Source: Catenulispora acidiphila DSM 44928 (GTDB lineage: Bacteria > Actinomycetota > Actinomycetes > Streptomycetales > Catenulisporaceae). From it: DNA of 64,000 nucleotides. How positions within the stretch are numbered: the stretch's first letter is position 1; the number at the start of each line of letters is the position of its first letter. Below the pieces are notes generated by a model that saw only the letters and a list, made by a program, of their open reading frames with translations, was not told the DNA's origin and did not search any database. The DNA is taken from positions 9,218,229 to 9,282,228 of the forward strand of contig NC_013131.1 in NCBI RefSeq assembly GCF_000024025.1, written 5' to 3'. Below, in pieces: positions 8,414-17,274 of the stretch. Both the position numbers and the translations under genes were made by a program.

Positions 8414-10798
8414 ATGGCCTCCGCGCCGCCGTTCCGGCAGTTCGTCTTGAAGGTCGCGACCCGCTGCGACCTCGCCTGCGATCACTGCTACGTCTACGAG
8501 GCCGCCGACACCTCCTGGCGTCATAAACCGCGCTTCATGACGGACGAGATCGTTCGGCGCACTGCGGAGCGGATCGCAGAGCACGCCACTGCGCATCGGC
8601 TCCCTGCCGTCGCGCTCGTACTACACGGCGGAGAACCGCTCCTCCTAGGGCCGACGCGTATGCGGGCGACGCTCACGACGCTGCGTGATGTCATCGAGAG
8701 TGCGGGCTGCGCTGTGGACCTCCGTATCCATACCAACGGAGTCCGGCTCACCAGTGAGTACTGCGACCTGTTCCGCGAACACCGCGTCCGTGTCGGCGTC
8801 TCTCTGGACGGGGACCGTACTGCGACCGACAGGCACCGGCGCTTCGCCAACGGAGCGTCCAGCCACATGCAGGCACTCCGTGCGGTCGCGCTACTGCGCG
8901 ACGACTACCCGGACATATACGCGGGCGTCCTATGCACGATCGACATCCGTAACGACCCGGTGGCGGTCTACGAGGCAGTGCGCGATGCGCGTCCGCCGCG
9001 CGCCGACTTCCTCCTCCCTCACGCGACGCATAGCGATCCGCCAGTTAGAGCAAACCCCGAGCAGGCCGAATACGCAGACTGGATGCTCGAGGTCTTCGAC
9101 CGGTGGAACGCCGAGAGCCGGCCCTTCCCGATCCGCTCGTTCACCTCGGTCCTGGACGCCTTCCGCGGTCTGCCAAGCGGGACGGAGTCGCTGGGCCTGG
9201 ACCCGGTCGATCTCGTGGTGGTGGAAGCCGACGGGACGCTGGAACAAACGGACTCCCTGAAGGCGGCGTATGACGGCGCGCCTGCCACCGGCTTCACCGT
9301 CGCCGAGCATTCCTTCGACGAGGTGTCGGTGCATTCTGGCTTCGAGGCTCGCCGCCACGGGTTGGCCGATCTGTGTGAGACCTGTCAGCGCTGTCCTGTG
9401 GTCGCCGTATGTGGGGGCGGGCTACGCACGCATCGCTATAGCGCTCCCTCCCGGACGACTCCCCCGGTTCGTCCGCCTGATCCGTTCGACAATCCGAGCG
9501 TCTATTGCCGGGACCTCAAGGAACTGGTCACAGGAATCAGGACCCGGACCCAAACGTCGGTCGTCGCACGAGTTCCCGCGCAGCGCTCCCTAGGGCTGTC
9601 CGCAGATGTGTTGCACCAGTTGGCGCACGGATACGGCGACGCTAAGGCGGTCGCACACCTGAACCGCTTCCAGCGTTCGCTGCACATATTGCTGCTCGCC
9701 AAGGTGTTCGCCGCAGCAGAGGGCAACAGCGGGTCCCTTCAGGAACTCGTGGACGCTGCGATCGCCATGCTGAAGACGCTCGACGCCGGACATAAGAACG
9801 CCCTGCACGACGTTCTCGGGCATCCCTATACGTCGGTCTGGGCACTGCGCTGCCTGGACGACGCGCAGTCCGGCCATGCCAATCCGGAGGACTTCGCTCA
9901 CCTGGCCTCGCTGGCGGCAGCGATCGCAATCCGTGCGGTCGTCGATGCCGAAATCGAGGTGCCGGTGCGCCGCGGCGCCGTCTATCTCCCCACTCTCGGA
10001 CGCCTCGTAGTCGGCGCGGACGCGGGCCGATCCCTAACGATGCGTATCTCCGGGGGCGACTGCGACGTATTCAGCGCGCCGGGATGGCAAGGCGTCCGGC
10101 GTGTCGCGCTCCCGTCGTTCGCCGGAGGCGGAATCGCTCTGGAGGACACCGACCCCTTCCGCCGCTGCCATCACTGGGAGGTCGCGCAACGGCTGCCCGA
10201 CAGTGACGCGACTACCTGGATACGTACTGTCCCCGCAGCTTGGGATCTCCTCGCACGGGACCATCACTCCTACGCTCCGGGCATCGCGGCCGGGCTGTCG
10301 ACGATCGTGCCGCTGGCGCCGTCTCTATCCGGCCGCGCTGTCAGCTCTACTGCGCGCCGCGCATATGGCGCAATCGGTGTGGCTCTGCCTGTCGCGGCTA
10401 CCGGTCCAAAGGGCCCATCCGCCTCCACGTTGGCGCTCCTGATGATCCACGAGTTCCAGCACGCGAAGCTCGGCGCGGTCCTGGACATGGCAGACCTGCA
10501 CGACCCGCACGACACCCGCCTGTTCGAGGCTCCATGGCGACAGGACCTGCGCCCCTTAGAGGGACTGTTGCAGGGGACGTACGCACACGTCGGCGTCACC
10601 GACTTCTGGCGCGTCCGCCGCTTCACCGCACTCGATTCCGAGGAGCGCGAACACGCCGAGGAGGAGTTCGCACTGTGGTTCAGACACACCCTGCGCGCCA
10701 CACATGTCCTCGCCGGCTCCGGCTCGCTGACACCGCTCGGTCTGCACTTCGTGGAGGCGCTGCGCACCACGTTGGAAGCTTGGACGTCCAAGGTCTGA
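8414..10798 (+). CDS. fxsB: FxsB-type radical SAM/SPASM peptide maturase with C-terminal HExxH domain
   Basis: A 794-residue enzyme. The radical SAM 4Fe-4S motif is C18-x3-C22-x2-C25, followed by GGEP at 72-75. An auxiliary-cluster SPASM-like region has C321, C324, C327 and C333, with C365 further on. The C-terminal half (about 380-794) is a separate domain with HEFQH at 679-683, a zinc-protease-like site typical of this family. The N-terminal half is the cyclophane-forming part; the role of the C-terminal domain (possibly leader removal) is inference. The ATG follows a perfect GGGAGGAGG, and it is 14 bp from fxsA. Codon use is less GC-biased than in the neighbours; codon 715 is TTA (10556-10558). 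Confidence 0.95.
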   Translation: MASAPPFRQFVLKVATRCDLACDHCYVYEAADTSWRHKPRFMTDEIVRRTAERIAEHATAHRLPAVALVLHGGEPLLLGPTRMRATLTTLRDVIESAGCAVDLRIHTNGVRLTSEYCDLFREHRVRVGVSLDGDRTATDRHRRFANGASSHMQALRAVALLRDDYPDIYAGVLCTIDIRNDPVAVYEAVRDARPPRADFLLPHATHSDPPVRANPEQAEYADWMLEVFDRWNAESRPFPIRSFTSVLDAFRGLPSGTESLGLDPVDLVVVEADGTLEQTDSLKAAYDGAPATGFTVAEHSFDEVSVHSGFEARRHGLADLCETCQRCPVVAVCGGGLRTHRYSAPSRTTPPVRPPDPFDNPSVYCRDLKELVTGIRTRTQTSVVARVPAQRSLGLSADVLHQLAHGYGDAKAVAHLNRFQRSLHILLLAKVFAAAEGNSGSLQELVDAAIAMLKTLDAGHKNALHDVLGHPYTSVWALRCLDDAQSGHANPEDFAHLASLAAAIAIRAVVDAEIEVPVRRGAVYLPTLGRLVVGADAGRSLTMRISGGDCDVFSAPGWQGVRRVALPSFAGGGIALEDTDPFRRCHHWEVAQRLPDSDATTWIRTVPAAWDLLARDHHSYAPGIAAGLSTIVPLAPSLSGRAVSSTARRAYGAIGVALPVAATGPKGPSASTLALLMIHEFQHAKLGAVLDMADLHDPHDTRLFEAPWRQDLRPLEGLLQGTYAHVGVTDFWRVRRFTALDSEEREHAEEEFALWFRHTLRATHVLAGSGSLTPLGLHFVEALRTTLEAWTSKV

Positions 10799-10908
10799 CC
10801 GCCCCGCACACCATTGACGCCACCGATTACACGGCGCAATCCTCTTAGAGACGCAGTGTGAAGAAGAAGTGAAGGTAACGGGGTAACCCGCCGGTTGCAG
10901 GGGGGCGG

Positions 10909-11985
10909 ATGGCTGTCTCGAGTCAGGTGCCGCAGGGCGCCGAGCACGGGTCGGCCCCGGTCTTCTTCCTCAGTTATGCCCGCCACCACCGCGCCCCAGA
11001 GGACAAGTCGGGAACGGCCGAGGATCCGGATCGCTGGACCCTGCGCTTCTTCGACGACCTGACCTTCGAGGTCGCGGAGTTGACCACGCTGCCCCGCCAC
11101 GCGCGCCCCGGGTTCATGGACCGGGAGCTGCGGGTCGGGCAGGAATGGCCGCGCCGGATATCGGAGGCGCTGGCGGCCTGCCGGGTGTTCGTGCCGCTCT
11201 ACACACCGCGCTACTTCACATCCCTGAGCTGCGCCAGCGAGTGGTACCTGTTCCAGGCGCGGCAGAGCGCGCACGAACTGACCTCCGGCAGCCGCTCCGA
11301 GGCGATCATCCCGGTGCTGTGGCTGCCGATGCCGGACACCGAGCTGCCGGCGGCCGCACAAGCTCTCCAGTTCGACCACCACACTCTCGGCGAGGCCTAC
11401 GCGCGCCTGGGCTTCCTGCAGCTAATACGGCTGGCCCGCTTCAAGGACGAGTACCAGCTGGCGATCCATGCGCTGGCGAGGGAGGTCGTGCGGGTGGCGT
11501 TAAGCAGCGCGCCCCAGGCGTCCTTGCCAGTGGACTTCACGGCGGTGCGCAGCCGGTTCGAGAACGCGGAAGGCCTCTTCGAGGCGGCCGGGGACCTGGT
11601 ACGCCACGTCGGTGGACGTACGCCGCTGTCCTTACCGGGGCGACGTCCACTCGCGCTTCCGCCGGGAAGACCCATGGCGGAACTCTTGGCAGGTCCGTCC
11701 GAGAGCAGCAGCCCAAGCCCGCACGACTCCGCAGACGACGCAGTGACCGCATACATCCGCGCCGTACAGGGGAAGCTCGCGGAGTGGTTCGCCAGCCGGC
11801 CGCACCAGATCGCGTCCGCAGACTTCGACGACTTCTACTTCCGAGAGGTGCACCCCGCCGCCAAGGCGGCGCTGTTACGCCATCTGACGCCCCACGCCCC
11901 GGACGGCCGCTCCGCGCGCCCGCCCCGCCTGCGCTCCCTACCCACCGCTGATCGACCGCCAGGAGGAGCGCCCGATGTCCCCTGA
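10909..11985 (+). CDS. fxsC: FxsC-type TIR-like protein
   Basis: A 358-residue protein. The first ~180 residues resemble a TIR domain: VFFLSYARHH at 18-27, an acidic/aromatic stretch WTLRFFDDL, the CRVFVPLYTPRYF strand at 91-103, and SLSCASEW at 105-112, where E111 sits where TIR NADases have their catalytic Glu. NAD cleavage is possible but not shown. Residues 180-330 look like a linker plus a small helical tail. It lies in the fxs operon 110 bp after fxsB; its last 11 bp overlap fxsT, which suggests coupled translation. The start ATG follows GGGGGCGG. Three in-frame TTA codons occur at 11500, 11632 and 11875. Confidence 0.9.
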   Translation: MAVSSQVPQGAEHGSAPVFFLSYARHHRAPEDKSGTAEDPDRWTLRFFDDLTFEVAELTTLPRHARPGFMDRELRVGQEWPRRISEALAACRVFVPLYTPRYFTSLSCASEWYLFQARQSAHELTSGSRSEAIIPVLWLPMPDTELPAAAQALQFDHHTLGEAYARLGFLQLIRLARFKDEYQLAIHALAREVVRVALSSAPQASLPVDFTAVRSRFENAEGLFEAAGDLVRHVGGRTPLSLPGRRPLALPPGRPMAELLAGPSESSSPSPHDSADDAVTAYIRAVQGKLAEWFASRPHQIASADFDDFYFREVHPAAKAALLRHLTPHAPDGRSARPPRLRSLPTADRPPGGAPDVP

Positions 11986-14900
11986 TCCGGACGGCACCGT
12001 CATCACCTTCTACTCCTACAAGGGCGGCACCGGCCGCACCATGGCCATGGCGAACGTGGCGTGGATCCTGGCCGCGAACGGCCACCGGGTGCTGGCGGTG
12101 GACTGGGATCTGGACTCGCCGGGACTGCACCGCTTCTACCATCCGTTCCTGCCGCCGTCGGTGTTGCAGTCGGCCGGCGGGGTCATCGATCTGATCGTCG
12201 ACTACGCCTGGCAGGTGCACCAGCATCGGGAGGACCGGCCGACGGACTGGCACCGGCAGGCCGCTGAAGTAGCCCGGCACACAGTGGCCGTGGACTGGCC
12301 GTTCCCCGGAGGCGGCGCCCTGGACTTCCTGCCGGCGGGCCGCCAGAACCGCGACTACGCCTCGGCAATGGCGCCGCGCGGATGGGACGACTTCTACGAG
12401 GAGATGGGCGGCGGCCAGTTCTTCCAAGCGATGCGCGAGGGGATGAAGGCGGCGTACGACTACATCCTCATCGACAGCCGCACCGGCTTGTCAGACATCG
12501 CCGACATCTGCACGCTCCAGCTGCCCGACGTGCTCGTGGACTGTTTCGCCCTCAGTGACCAGAACATCGACGGCGCGCTTGGGGTGGCGCAGCGAGTGCG
12601 GGAGCACCGTCTGGATCGCCCTCTACGCATCCTGCCTGTGCCGATGCGTGTCGATGAGGCGGAGAAGGTGAAGGCGGATGCCGGGCGTGCTTTAGTGGCG
12701 TCCCGGTTCGCCGGGTTCCCCGCCGGCATGGACGATGAGCGCCGGTCGCAGTACTGGGCCTCTGTAGAGATCCCCTATCGGCCCTTCTATGCGTATGAGG
12801 AGACCCTGGCGGTCTTCGGCGACACACCCGGACTACCGACCTCGCTGTTGGCTGCCTTCGAGCGGCTGACGGCGGAGATCACCGTGGGCCGTGTCACTGG
12901 TCTGCCCGCGATGGAGGAGACCCGGCGGCAGCGGGTTCTGGAGGGGTTCACCAGACGGCAGACCACGAAGGTCCGTCCTCTGATCCACTACGTCGCCGAG
13001 GATCGGATGTGGGCCGACTGGGTCCGGGAGATCCTGGCGCAAGTAGAGGTGACTGCGGACCTCGTCGGTGTGGGAATCGCTATAGCGAATTCCGACGGAG
13101 TGTCCGAGGCGGGAGTACCCGATGGGGACCGACAGGTTCTCGCCATCACGTCGCACTCGTATCTGCGTTCAGCCGAGGTGCACGCCGACCTCCGCCGCCT
13201 CGGCGCGGGAACGCTGTCGGCCGAGGGGCGGTCTCCGCAGCGCATCACCGCGGTTCGTGTCGCGGACGTCCGGCTGCCCGCGCAGTACCAAGCGAACCCG
13301 CCGATCGACTTGGCACGGCTCAGCGAGCCGGAGGCTGTGGAGACGCTACTGCGCGCCGTGGATCGGAACGCTTATGCGCAGTGGCGTGCCCGCTCCCCTG
13401 ATGCGTTGCCCTCCGCGCGGACGCACGGACCGCGCTTCCCCGGCGTCGACCCGCGCGTCTGGAACCTGCGCGGCCGCAACGCCACCTTCACTGGACGCGA
13501 CGACGTCCTCGAACACGTCCGCGATCGGCTACTGCACGGCTCGGCTGCGGGCTCCGCACTGCCACAGGCACTGCACGGTCTGGGAGGCGTCGGCAAGACC
13601 CAGGTCGCCCTGGAGTACGCGCACCGGTTCAAAGGCGACTACGACCTCGTGTGGTGGCTCTCTGCGGACCAGCCGGAGCTGATCCCCACGGAGCTCGCAC
13701 GCTTGGCTCGCCCGCTGGGCTTGGGACCGCGCGCGGACAGCGGTATCGCCGAGACTGCGGAAGCTGTACTGGAGGCGCTGCGGCGCGGGGATCCGGTGCG
13801 CCGCTGGCTGCTGGTCTACGACAACGCCGACGAGCCCGGTGCGGTGCGTCCGTTCTTACCGGAGAGCCGGCACGGACATGTGCTGATCACATCGCGGAAT
13901 CCGGCATGGACTCAGGAGGCGGCGCCGGTCGAGGTGGAGGTGTTCACGCGCGCCGAGAGCGTGGAGCACCTGCGGCGGCGAGTCCCTGGGCTGGCCGTGG
14001 AGGACGCTGGCGCGCTGGCCGTCGCGCTCGGCGACCTGCCGTTGGCAGTCGAGCAAGCGGCGGCATGGCTCACCGAAACCGGAACTCCGGTCGGCGAGTA
14101 CCTGGCGGAGCTGGACCGGCAGGCGTCGGCAGTGCTGGCGCTGAATCAGCCCGGGGACTACCCGGTGCCTGTGGCGACGACGTGGACTATCTCCTTCGAG
14201 GCGCTGCGCGACCGCTCCCCAGCGGCAGTTCGGCTCCTGCAACTGTGTTCGTTCCTGGCGCCGGAGCCGGTGTCGATGGCGCTGCTGCGCTCGGACGAGA
14301 TGATCCAGGCCCTGATCCCGCACGACGAGGCGCTGCGCGACCGGATGATGATCGGGCGCGTGGTCCGCGAGGTCGGGCGGTTCGCGCTGGCACGAGTGGA
14401 CGCCGCCTCGAACACGCTGCAGGTGCACCGCCTGGTGCAGTCGGTGATCCGGGCCCGGATGAGCGAGGCGGACCAGGAGCAGGCATGCCACGAGGTGCAC
14501 CGGGTGCTGGTCGGCGCGCGCCCCAGAGCCGGGGACACCGACGACCCGGAGAATTGGCCGCGCTATGACCAGATCTGGGCACACCTGGGACCGAGCCGGG
14601 CACGGCTGTGTGCCGAGGGCGAGACGCTGCAACTGCTGATCGACCGGGTCCGGTACCTGTGGAAGCGCGGGGAGCTGGGAGCGGCGCTGGCGTTCGCCGA
14701 GGAGCTGGCCGCCGTGTGGACGTCGCGGGGGCGATCGCCGGACAAGGATCCGGACCTACTGTCGCTGCGGTTCCAGACCGCGAACGTGCTCTGGTCGATG
14801 GGCCGCTTCGAAGAGGCGCGGGCGATCAACGCCGAGGTGCTGCGCGCGCAGGCCGCCGCGCTAGGCAACGATCACCGGCACACCCTGATGACCGCCGGCG

Positions 14901-15949
14901 GACTGGCGGCGGCGCTGCGCGGGCTCGGGCGGTTCGAGGAGGCGCTGGCGCTGGATGAGCAGACTTATGCGCGGTTCGCTGAGAACTTCGGTGTGGACTT
15001 CCCGCAGGCGCTCTCCTCCGCGAACAACCTGGCTATCTCCTATCGGCTGGTCGGCGAGTTCTCCAAGGCGATGGAGATGGACCGGGAGGTCTTCGCCCGG
15101 CGCCGGGAGGTACTCGGGGCAGGGCATCCCTACACGCTGAGCTCCGCAGGGTCGCTGGCCCGAGACATGATCGACGCGGGACGGTTCACGGAGGCAGTGG
15201 AGCTGTTGCGCGCGACCTTGGACATGTATCGCGACGTACTAGGCGACGACTTCGCCGAGACCCTCCGTACCGCTAAGAGCTTGGCGGTGGCACTCCGCAA
15301 AAGCGGGCGGCTTGCCGAGGCTCAGGAGCTGACCCAGTCCACATACGAGCGATACCTCCAGCGATTCGGCCCGCGGCATCCCGACACGCGCGCCTGTGCG
15401 CTGAACCGCGCGGCGGACTTGGCGGCGCAGGACCGGGACGCGGAGGCGGTCACGATCAGCGCAGAATGCCTAGCTACGTATGAGGAGGAGCTAGGGGAAC
15501 AGCATCCCTATACGCTCGCGGCAGTGAACAACCTGGCGGTCTATGAGCGGGCCGCCGGCGCCGTGACCCGTGCTCGAACACACGCTGAGCGCACACTGTC
15601 CGGCTTCGACGCCGCTCTAGGCGCATCCCACCCCTTCACACTCGCCGCAGCGGGCAACCTCGCGAACTGCCTAGCGGACGACGGCGAACTGGCTGCGGCT
15701 TCCTCGCTAGAGGATCGCGTCCTCACCGGCACACGGGACCGCCTAGGCGATGACCACGTCTACACACTCACAGCGGAGGCGAACCACGCCGCGACGCTGC
15801 GCGCGGCAGGCCGCAGCATGGAGGCCGAGGTCACCACGGCACGCTGCCTCGACCGGCTCGCCACGCTGTTGGGTGGGGAGCATCCCGTGTGCCTGCGGGT
15901 ACGGGCCGGGGCGCGAATCGGGAGAGATCTGGAGGCCGCGGCGTACTAG
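11975..15949 (+). CDS. fxsT: FxsT: ParA-like/TIR-like/NB-ARC/TPR protein
   Basis: A 1,324-residue multidomain protein. Residues 1-310 form a ParA/MinD-like P-loop domain with Walker A YKGGTGRT at 15-22 and a typical DWDLDSPG strand-loop near 50. Residues about 340-460 look like a divergent TIR-like segment. Residues about 485-800 are an NB-ARC/STAND NTPase: Walker A GLGGVGKT at about 535 and LLVYDNADE as Walker B. From about 860 to the end there are repeated tetratricopeptide units (RFEEARAINAEVL, RFEEALALDEQTY and so on). The domain set resembles STAND signalling ATPases of immunity and development. It overlaps fxsC by 11 bp and has AGGAGGAG before its ATG. TTA codons occur at 12692 and 13856. 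Confidence 0.9.
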   Translation: MSPDPDGTVITFYSYKGGTGRTMAMANVAWILAANGHRVLAVDWDLDSPGLHRFYHPFLPPSVLQSAGGVIDLIVDYAWQVHQHREDRPTDWHRQAAEVARHTVAVDWPFPGGGALDFLPAGRQNRDYASAMAPRGWDDFYEEMGGGQFFQAMREGMKAAYDYILIDSRTGLSDIADICTLQLPDVLVDCFALSDQNIDGALGVAQRVREHRLDRPLRILPVPMRVDEAEKVKADAGRALVASRFAGFPAGMDDERRSQYWASVEIPYRPFYAYEETLAVFGDTPGLPTSLLAAFERLTAEITVGRVTGLPAMEETRRQRVLEGFTRRQTTKVRPLIHYVAEDRMWADWVREILAQVEVTADLVGVGIAIANSDGVSEAGVPDGDRQVLAITSHSYLRSAEVHADLRRLGAGTLSAEGRSPQRITAVRVADVRLPAQYQANPPIDLARLSEPEAVETLLRAVDRNAYAQWRARSPDALPSARTHGPRFPGVDPRVWNLRGRNATFTGRDDVLEHVRDRLLHGSAAGSALPQALHGLGGVGKTQVALEYAHRFKGDYDLVWWLSADQPELIPTELARLARPLGLGPRADSGIAETAEAVLEALRRGDPVRRWLLVYDNADEPGAVRPFLPESRHGHVLITSRNPAWTQEAAPVEVEVFTRAESVEHLRRRVPGLAVEDAGALAVALGDLPLAVEQAAAWLTETGTPVGEYLAELDRQASAVLALNQPGDYPVPVATTWTISFEALRDRSPAAVRLLQLCSFLAPEPVSMALLRSDEMIQALIPHDEALRDRMMIGRVVREVGRFALARVDAASNTLQVHRLVQSVIRARMSEADQEQACHEVHRVLVGARPRAGDTDDPENWPRYDQIWAHLGPSRARLCAEGETLQLLIDRVRYLWKRGELGAALAFAEELAAVWTSRGRSPDKDPDLLSLRFQTANVLWSMGRFEEARAINAEVLRAQAAALGNDHRHTLMTAGGLAAALRGLGRFEEALALDEQTYARFAENFGVDFPQALSSANNLAISYRLVGEFSKAMEMDREVFARRREVLGAGHPYTLSSAGSLARDMIDAGRFTEAVELLRATLDMYRDVLGDDFAETLRTAKSLAVALRKSGRLAEAQELTQSTYERYLQRFGPRHPDTRACALNRAADLAAQDRDAEAVTISAECLATYEEELGEQHPYTLAAVNNLAVYERAAGAVTRARTHAERTLSGFDAALGASHPFTLAAAGNLANCLADDGELAAASSLEDRVLTGTRDRLGDDHVYTLTAEANHAATLRAAGRSMEAEVTTARCLDRLATLLGGEHPVCLRVRAGARIGRDLEAAAY

Positions 15950-15956
15950 GCGGTGG

Positions 15957-17015
15957 TTAAGGGCTCGCCTTCGTCACCTCAGCGAACCCGCCATCGAGCA
16001 CCAGTCCCGGCGGCAGCGACCTCGCGGTGATCTTCTCCGGGTTGAACATCCAGAGCACCTGATCGATGTGCTCGCCGGAGACGCTGACCGTGATCATTCC
16101 CCACAGAGCGCCGTCATGCCGAAGCAGGGCAGAGGTCTGTCCGTTCGTGGTCACCCACAGCACCTCGACGCCGTCCCAGAACCAGCTCGACATCGCCTTA
16201 AGAAACTTCGCCACACGCGATGCCCCGACCACCGGGCGGCGGCCGACGCGGGCGCGGCCGTTGCCGTCGGACACGCTGGCGACGTCTGCGGCGAAGAGCT
16301 GCTCCAGCGCTGCCATGTCGCCGTCACGAGCCGCTGCAATGAACTTGGTCAGCAGCTCCCTTTGGGCGGCGGCAGGAGCGGAAACGCGGCGTTCGCGCGC
16401 CATGTGTTTACGGGCTCTGCTGACCGACTGCCGTACCGCCGCGCCGGTCGTGCCCAGAACGTCGGCGATCTCCGGATACGAATAATCGAACGCTTCCCGC
16501 AGCACATACGCCGCGCGTTCATTAGGAGTGAGCTTCTCCATCAGCAGCAGAGCCGCGAACTGCAAGGCCTCACCACGCTCGGCGCCGAGATAAGGATCGG
16601 CACTGGTCTCGACAGGCTCGGGCAGCCACGGCCCAACGTACTTCTCCCGCCGAACACGCGCCGACCGGAGCTCGTTGATGGCCAGCCGGATCGCAGTCGT
16701 CGCCAGGAACGCCGCCGGATCACGCACCGCCTTGCGGTCGCACGTCTGCCACCGCACCCAGACCTCCTGAACCAGGTCCTCAGCCTCGGTAACGCTGCTC
16801 AGGATGCGGTAGGCGATTCCGAACAGCCGCGGACGCACCCGGGTGAAGACCGCCACAGCCTCCTCCAGGCCGTCTGCACCGTCGCCCACACGCTCACCGA
16901 CGCCCTCCTTGACATCGCCGACATCGCCACCGAAATCAGCACCGCCATCTATGCGGACGCCTACAAGGGCGCCCCGCGCGCCGTCCAGCTCGGCGACCTG
17001 ACCAGCATCACTCAC
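15957..17015 (-). CDS. sigJ: SigJ-type RNA polymerase sigma factor with SnoaL-like C-terminus
   Basis: An extracytoplasmic-function sigma factor. Region 2 is clear (RPRLFGIAYRIL, then EDLVQEVWVRWQ), as is region 4 (LTPNERAAYVLREAFDYSYPEIADVLG and an R-Q-S-V-S-R-A-R-K-H end). The last ~120 residues form a SnoaL-like domain, as in the ECF41/SigJ group, where this domain regulates activity in place of a separate anti-sigma factor. GTG at 17015 has GGAGG 5 nt upstream and gives 352 residues; GTG at 16889 would give 310, closer to the family length. It ends 7 bp after fxsT in the opposite direction and is divergent from an SDR gene that is its likely target. Confidence 0.85.
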   Translation of the reverse strand: MSDAGQVAELDGARGALVGVRIDGGADFGGDVGDVKEGVGERVGDGADGLEEAVAVFTRVRPRLFGIAYRILSSVTEAEDLVQEVWVRWQTCDRKAVRDPAAFLATTAIRLAINELRSARVRREKYVGPWLPEPVETSADPYLGAERGEALQFAALLLMEKLTPNERAAYVLREAFDYSYPEIADVLGTTGAAVRQSVSRARKHMARERRVSAPAAAQRELLTKFIAAARDGDMAALEQLFAADVASVSDGNGRARVGRRPVVGASRVAKFLKAMSSWFWDGVEVLWVTTNGQTSALLRHDGALWGMITVSVSGEHIDQVLWMFNPEKITARSLPPGLVLDGGFAEVTKASP

Positions 17016-17274
17016 CCTCGCCTCCGTCTCGTCGCGTCGTCGCGGACATTTCATGCAATCCTTGGCCAAAAGCCGTTCGGACACCATCTCCGGACCAGGG
17101 CCGCGACGTTCTGAGGGCACACAAGTAAGACAAGATGCAGGCGCGACCTGTGACACCGCTGGTGCCGCCGATCCGCCGCCTCCTCCGACGCCGCGTCACA
17201 AAACGCAGGACTGTCCGGTCTCAGCTGGTGACCGACGTTCCGGACCAGCCGGGACGCTGAAGGAAGGCACCATC

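Noticed and set aside
7082-8596. 504-residue open frame on the minus strand over the repeat protein and fxsA
   Set aside because: It is the reverse image of real coding DNA with GC-skewed third positions; its protein is Gly/Arg/Ala rich with no domain, and fxsA and the secreted protein have signals, ribosome sites and family features.
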